A stretch of 33,408 nucleotides of DNA from Nitrospinota bacterium (lineage in GTDB: Bacteria; Nitrospinota; Nitrospinia; Nitrospinales; VA-1). Location: assembly GCA_027619975.1 (NCBI GenBank), contig JAQCGX010000035.1:1-33408 (forward strand). Direction: 5' to 3'. Below, piece by piece: positions 33,345-33,408 of this stretch (position 1 is its first letter; each line of letters opens with the position of its first letter). The notes under the pieces are model-generated. The model searched no databases and was not told the DNA's origin. It saw only the letters and a list, made by a program, of their open reading frames with translations. The translations under genes and the position numbers were made by a program.

Positions 33345-33408
33345 GGACACCTCTAAAAATTAGTTTATTACGGGAAATCGAACATTGCACAAGATTTCTT
33401 ATATCGGT
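33345..33408 (+). mobile_element. Left end of another copy of the 221-bp element, cut by the window edge
   Basis: GGACACCTCTAAAAATTAGT (33345-33364) aligns with GGGCATCTCTAAAAATTAGT (6517-6536), and the following 44 bases also align with 6537-6580 with scattered changes. It starts 6 bases after the methyltransferase stop codon. It could be another MITE or the end of the full insertion sequence that moves them. Confidence 0.65.

Overview
The window is a Gram-negative bacterial chromosome segment. The evidence is lipoprotein signal peptides, an RND efflux permease with its periplasmic adaptor, and periplasmic MsrAB. I cannot name the organism. The mix of a prokaryotic-type myo-inositol-phosphate synthase, a TVP38/flavoprotein fusion, SUMF1-like, pentapeptide-repeat and DUF502 proteins would suit a deep-branching marine lineage such as Nitrospinota or a deltaproteobacterial relative, but this is inference. 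Both ends lie inside copies of one short inverted-repeat element, so the window is probably a whole contig broken at repeats.

Layout: (1) 1-7 kb, housekeeping and small genes: a secreted protein, a coiled-coil protein, myo-inositol-1-phosphate synthase, an 88-aa protein, an RhlE-type helicase, an unlisted 59-aa protein, a cold-shock protein with a strong terminator, a possible small RNA, a frameshifted gene and a 221-bp MITE-like element. (2) 7-12.4 kb, a minus-strand redox operon: MsrAB, then a TVP38-dihydrolipoamide-dehydrogenase-like fusion, then a SUMF1-like protein, with a lipoprotein and a thioredoxin-fold secreted protein nearby. (3) 12.6-24.84 kb, a genomic island in a tRNA-Ala(GGC) gene. 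Its right end is the intact tRNA next to the C-terminal stub of a tyrosine integrase; its left end is a decayed tRNA 3' half sharing an 18-bp core. (4) 25-33.3 kb, ordinary backbone: DUF502 protein, RluA-family pseudouridine synthase, pentapeptide-repeat protein, RND permease and adaptor, and a SAM methyltransferase.

The island cargo is almost entirely conflict genes: a TOTE-type primase-polymerase and helicase (one gene split by a +1 shift) downstream of an AbiEi/AbiEii pair, a class II Fic protein, a HipBA module with a clear auto-operator, a second Fic protein, a solitary DUF6088/AbiEi-like antitoxin and an AAA_14/DUF4143 ATPase. Three pairs of a 9-bp motif spaced 11 bp apart (left end, middle, right end) and a duplicated terminator plus gene tail suggest assembly by successive integrations or recombinations. 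The integrase is now destroyed, apparently with a second MITE inserted beside its remnant, so the island looks fixed in place.
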